A stretch of 64,000 nt of DNA. Source: Sorghum bicolor (lineage: Eukaryota > Streptophyta > Magnoliopsida > Poales > Poaceae). The notes below the pieces were generated by a model. The model did no database searches and had not been told where the DNA came from. It saw nothing but the letters and a program-made list of their open reading frames with translations. Each line of letters starts with the position of its first letter. Within the stretch, counting starts at the first letter, position 1. Below, piece by piece: positions 60,481 through 64,000 of the stretch. Position numbers and translations under genes: made by a program. The stretch covers positions 60,671,671 to 60,735,670 of the forward strand of contig NC_012879.2 in the NCBI RefSeq assembly GCF_000003195.3, in the 5' to 3' direction.

Positions 60481-60791
60481 AAATAAAAAACATATTACCA
60501 CTATTTCTCTAACAAAACGCGTCGCTTTTGAAATGGCGATGAAGCTAATAACCTCTTAAAAAACCATAAAATAAAAAATAATATAACACTAGGAAATGAC
60601 ATACGCCGCTTCTAAATGTTGAGAAGATGAAGCTAGTGACCTCTTAACAAGTCGATGACGGTGTAGAAACGATGAAATGAATCAATAGCCGGAGATGAGA
60701 GCAAGCTAGAACAAGCAACTCCAAATGAAGAACACAGCAAAAGAGTGAAGATCGATGGGCTCGGCCACGGGAAGAAGAGTTCAAATATGGG
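60481..60791 (-). promoter_or_regulatory. Presumed promoter/leader of the TNP2-type transposase
   Basis: Mixed-composition sequence between the 190-bp array and the terminal hairpins, upstream of the minus-strand transposase. No TATA box could be chosen with confidence. Confidence 0.3.
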
Positions 60792-61020
60792 GAGGGACAT
60801 TTAATCCCGGTTCCTTTTAAAAACCGGGACTAAATTCCAACACTAGTCTCGGCCGGTGGGACGGACCGGGACAAAAGCTTTTAATCCCGGTTGGTGGTAC
60901 CAACCGGGACTAAAGGCTAGGCTTTTGTCCCGGTTGGTGAGACCAACCGGGACTAAAAGTCCCCTCTGCCGATGTCTGACATAATAGCCGTTGGGCAGGG
61001 GACTTTTAGTCCCGGACTCT
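60792..61020. repeat. Right subterminal hairpin array of the CACTA element
   Basis: Repeated inverted pairs of CCCGGTTGGT and ACCAACCGGGACTAAA and variants (TTTAATCCCGG, TTTTGTCCCGG), mirroring the left array. Confidence 0.8.
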
Positions 61021-61084
61021 GTTTTGGCCGAGATTATTGTTCATTTTGGGCAAGTGACCAAAGGCCTGTTCTGTAGTAGTGTCT

Positions 61085-62307
61085 AGACCTGCGAAACATA
61101 TAGCTAGGGTAATTAAAACCATTCGATTTCTTCCAATAATACAATACATATGGAGATACATGACTATAGGATGAGAGTGGAAAATTAACTAATTTCTCTT
61201 TCAATAATCCCTCCCAATATATGTATATAGATTAGAGGCAATTATTATGTATGTTTTGTTTCGTAACAAGTCTAGCTAGGTGTCTCTCTCTTTCTCTAAG
61301 TTTTCTATGGCAGGAACACAATTTTTTCTTCACTGCTCCTGATGAGCAGGATCAACAACCCAATTCTGTGACGACGATCAATCTTTTGGTTTAGGGCATC
61401 AGATAATCCTGTCGATCATCTAATTATAGGGAGATTTTTGCTGATCCTCGAGTTGCAGCATACATATCATAAATACACACAAGCCGGCCTGTTTACTATG
61501 TGTTTGTTTCGGCTTATAATCACGTCTGCGGTTGCCCCACCGCGTGAATCAAAATAATCACACTAAACACCTCTCATGAATCATTAATTCTTTTCACCGC
61601 GTGGGATACACTCACCACGAGTATAAACCTGAACAACTCACGTTTTCCGTGCCACGCGACGGGCAAGAGGCCGGCCATGGTACTGTTACTACACCACGCA
61701 GCCCGTCACACGCGACCTTCCCGCTGTGGTCCCAAACACACCCTTAATAATAAAATAAATCGTTTGCCATCATCACAGATGAATCCTTCTCTTGCTGCAG
61801 CTAGGAGATATAGAGGGATCTGCAGCCCTGCAGATCGCTCATGGAGATGCATGCAGGACAGAATCTGAATGTTTTGCAAGAACAAGATCTAGCTAGAGCG
61901 AACTAGAAGGCCGGGCCTCAAATTAAAGCTGCATGCGCATGATGAAATAATAAGAAGATGATGAATCCTCGATCAGCTTGAGGAATCTACACCATCCTTC
62001 TAGCTCGCAAGCTCTCTAGCTAGCTCTCGATCAAGAGAAGATCGAAACACCACGAACAGGTATTATTATTCATAACAGCTTGCGTTCTTTAGTTAATCGA
62101 TCGATCGAGCTTACATGCATGCACTCATATACCTCCAGATTAATAGAGCTAGCCCCGATTTAACAGTGTACTTGCCGGGCTGCAACCGAACCATGGACGA
62201 TTAACACTAGCAAACGAACGATATCTATCTAGATTATAAGACGCAAGCACGCCGCCGTCGGCGATCGACGGAGGAAGGAGCTAGCCTAGCTGCTCCTCCT
62301 ACTCCTA
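61085..62307. other. Intergenic and zinc-finger gene 3' flank
   Basis: No gene recognised. Many GATC and CTAGCTAG words, typical of grass gene flanks. The last part should hold the 3' UTR of the zinc-finger gene. Confidence 0.4.
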
Positions 62308-62903
62308 CTACTCCTCTTTCTCATTCCCCTTGTCCTCCTGCTGCTGCTGCTCTGGTGGTGGCGGCACGGCTGGCTCGTTCAGATCGAAGGGCATGACGAC
62401 TTGCTGCGCCGGCCCGTCCTGGTGCGGTGCTGCTTGGAAAGCCAGTAGCAGCCGAGTTTGCCGCTGTGGCTGGCGCGGTGGCCGCCGAGCGCCTGGCGCG
62501 TCTCGAACTGGGCCCCGCAGCGCTCGCACGCGTAGCGCAGCTGCCTCCCGTCCGCGGTCACGGCAACCACCGGCAGCTCGGCCGGCGGCGCCATGCCGCG
62601 CCAGGCGCGCTCCGGGTGGCTGCGCTGGTGCCCGTGCACGGCCTTGCGGCAGTCGAAGCGGCGGTCGCAGACGGGGCAGGGGTGAGGCCCGTCCCCGGAC
62701 TCGTTCTTGCTGCGGTTGCGGGAAGCCGCCTTCTTCTTGCGCTGCTGCGCCGCCGCCGGGATGGCGTCCGCCTCGTGCGACGACATGGGGCGCCACGGAC
62801 GGTTCGGGTCCTCGCCGCCGCCGCCGCCGGGGGGCGCGCCCACGCTGCCGGCGAGGAACTGGCCGTACGCCATGCCCAAGAAGAACACCTGAGCTTCGTT
62901 CAT
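62308..62903 (-). CDS. C2H2 zinc-finger protein with out-of-frame EAR motif (single exon)
   Basis: The ATG-initiated frame 62379-62903 encodes 174 aa. Finger 1 is C76-C79-H92-H96 (CPVCDRRFDCRKAVHGH) and finger 2 is C126-C129-H142-H146, with the plant QALGGH helix motif. A basic stretch (QQRKKKAASRNR) at 54-64 may be a nuclear signal. After CYWLSKQ the frame runs into an Arg/Ser-rich tail and stops. The next frame, open down to a TAG at 62308-62310, reads MPFDLNEPAVPPPPEQQQQE, a classic EAR (DLNxP) repression motif with an acidic Pro/Gln tail. This suggests a one-base deletion (or two-base insertion) around 62420-62440 has cut off the repression domain. An unnoticed intron or a sequence error are alternatives. 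Likely a plant transcriptional repressor in its unbroken form. Confidence 0.85.
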
Positions 62904-63066
62904 AGCACTCCTGCCCTACAAGCTAAGCTCCGCCTGTGTCAGCCGTTGCGCGTGCAACGGGAGACACACAGCGTGCACTGACTAGTCGATCGGTACCGAG
63001 GCAAGGTGCAGTGTGCACTGCTTGCTGGGTTGTGAGGGACACTAGTACTCTTGGCAGGTGGGCCCT

Positions 63067-63078
63067 ATATATATATAG
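63067..63078 (-). promoter_or_regulatory. TATA box of the zinc-finger gene
   Basis: CTATATATATATAG in a GC-richer context, about 165 bp before the ATG at 62903 on the minus strand. Confidence 0.5.
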
Positions 63079-63089
63079 TCCTTTTTATG

Positions 63090-63763
63090 TCGTGGATCCT
63101 ACTTTTCGGTCGACGCGTCCTTTCGTTCCATCTTTTTTTTATTTTTTATACTTTAACTTTTTTTTTTCTATACCATATATTTTAATAACTTTGTAGATGG
63201 GCCATTAGCTTCTATATGACACCTCATTAGTAAATTTATTTGCATTTATAGTTACTGTAAGTAATTATTATATGATCCTTATATATATACAACTTATTCA
63301 CTTGAGTTTATCAGCCGAATCTACCAGTCATTCAACAGTATTTTTCTGTCACAATAAATCACTTAACAGTAATTTCTATCATGCCTTAACAGCCAAACCA
63401 ACAGGGGCGATAGGTACTCTCGGGAGTAGTTACTCCCATCTTCAATAAATTATATTGCGTATGTGTTCATACTTGTTTATTGGTTTAAGTATGTTTATAT
63501 ACTCATATTAAGATACTTTATATCTTACCACGTGAATTTTTTTTCAAAGGAATCCATATTTTTAATATATTACTAAAATGCCACTATTGTAGTATATATA
63601 ATAAGTATAATCATATACTCTATGTATGCATACATACTTAACATACATATCACCCTAGATGCATGGTCTAGGTGATCATATACTTCATCTACATATATTT
63701 TGTTCGGTCATATACATCATAAATAATCTAGAGATATAGATATGTGAGTAGCTACTTCTAGGA

Positions 63764-63830
<67 letters not shown>

Positions 63831-64000
63831 ACCAACACTTTTTTATACAAGTATTTTTGTACTAATGGTTTTGTATCGAGTCAATGCCTTTTTTATGGGT
63901 AACTCATACACAATAAAGATTACTAAGAAAGAACAAAAGCTAACAACACTAAAAAAACTATCGATGTCAATCACTACAGCTTAAGTTTGTGTAGATCTAG
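63090..64000. other. AT-rich intergenic with (TA)n tract
   Basis: No gene recognised. A 64-base pure TA run lies at 63764-63827. Confidence 0.6.

Larger units (their letters stand above)
48411..61081 (-). mobile_element. Complete CACTA (En/Spm) transposon, 12.7 kb
   Basis: The left end begins CACTAGTACAG (48411) and the right end finishes CTGTAGTAGTG (61081), matching at 10 of the first 11 bases when inverted. The element is flanked by the 3-bp target duplication TCT (48408-48410 and 61082-61084). Both ends carry subterminal arrays of TTTAGTCCCGGTT / AACCGGGACTAAA hairpins. Two genes lie inside, both on the minus strand: a TNP2-type transposase near the right end and a second transposon gene with an Ulp1-like protease domain near the left end. 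Both are damaged here, so this copy is probably non-autonomous now, though its intact ends could be mobilised by proteins from another copy. Confidence 0.92.

Overview
The window is nuclear DNA from a grass, most likely Sorghum bicolor or a close Andropogoneae relative. Its genes have introns with GT-AG borders, are GC-rich, and sit in AT-rich sequence full of grass MITEs and CACTA transposons. The starch branching enzyme I gene reconstructs to 832 aa and is close to the maize enzyme as I remember it. The order SBE1, LAZ1-like, cyclin B2 recalls the SBE1 region of rice chromosome 6. The species and synteny calls are inference from memory, not from a search.

Layout. 1-2294 is the right end of a CACTA transposon: the last transposase exons, a TTGCAA/TGGCAA subterminal array and the terminal repeat. 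3347-4330 (+) is a single-exon class I chitinase. 4.5-10.2 kb holds MITEs, a fragment of a CACTA-like array and a hAT-type element with an 8-bp target duplication. 10360-12674 (-) is a two-exon NAC transcription factor with a Stowaway MITE in its intron. 13-17.4 kb is intergenic, with several TIR elements and a truncated SINE-like copy. 17513-23150 (-) is SBE1 (14 coding exons). 24645-27413 (-) is a LAZ1/DUF300 membrane protein (8 coding exons). 28.8-30.5 kb has nested MITEs and a full SINE-like element with an 11-bp target duplication. 31629-34312 (-) is a B2-type cyclin (10 coding exons). 35.5-38.3 kb is a local tandem duplication dated by transposon insertions. 41660-44067 (+) is a U-box/ARM E3 ubiquitin ligase (4 coding exons).

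48411-61081 is a complete 12.7-kb CACTA element. It has CACTA-type terminal repeats, a 3-bp target duplication (TCT), subterminal arrays of TTTAGTCCCGGTT hairpins, a TNP2-type transposase and a second transposon gene ending in an Ulp1-type (C48) cysteine protease domain. Both genes carry disabling lesions in this copy. 62308-62903 (-) is a two-finger C2H2 protein whose EAR repression motif lies out of frame with the fingers.

The cellular genes are unrelated neighbours: defence, transcription control, starch synthesis, membrane trafficking or cell death, cell cycle and protein turnover. Nothing suggests a functional cluster. The most distinctive content is in the mobile elements: the Ulp1-bearing CACTA with an internal copy of its own terminal hairpin, the duplication with filled and empty MITE sites, and the SINE-like family. 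Exon borders were placed by hand from GT-AG sites, reading-frame phase and family resemblance. UTRs are mostly not defined.
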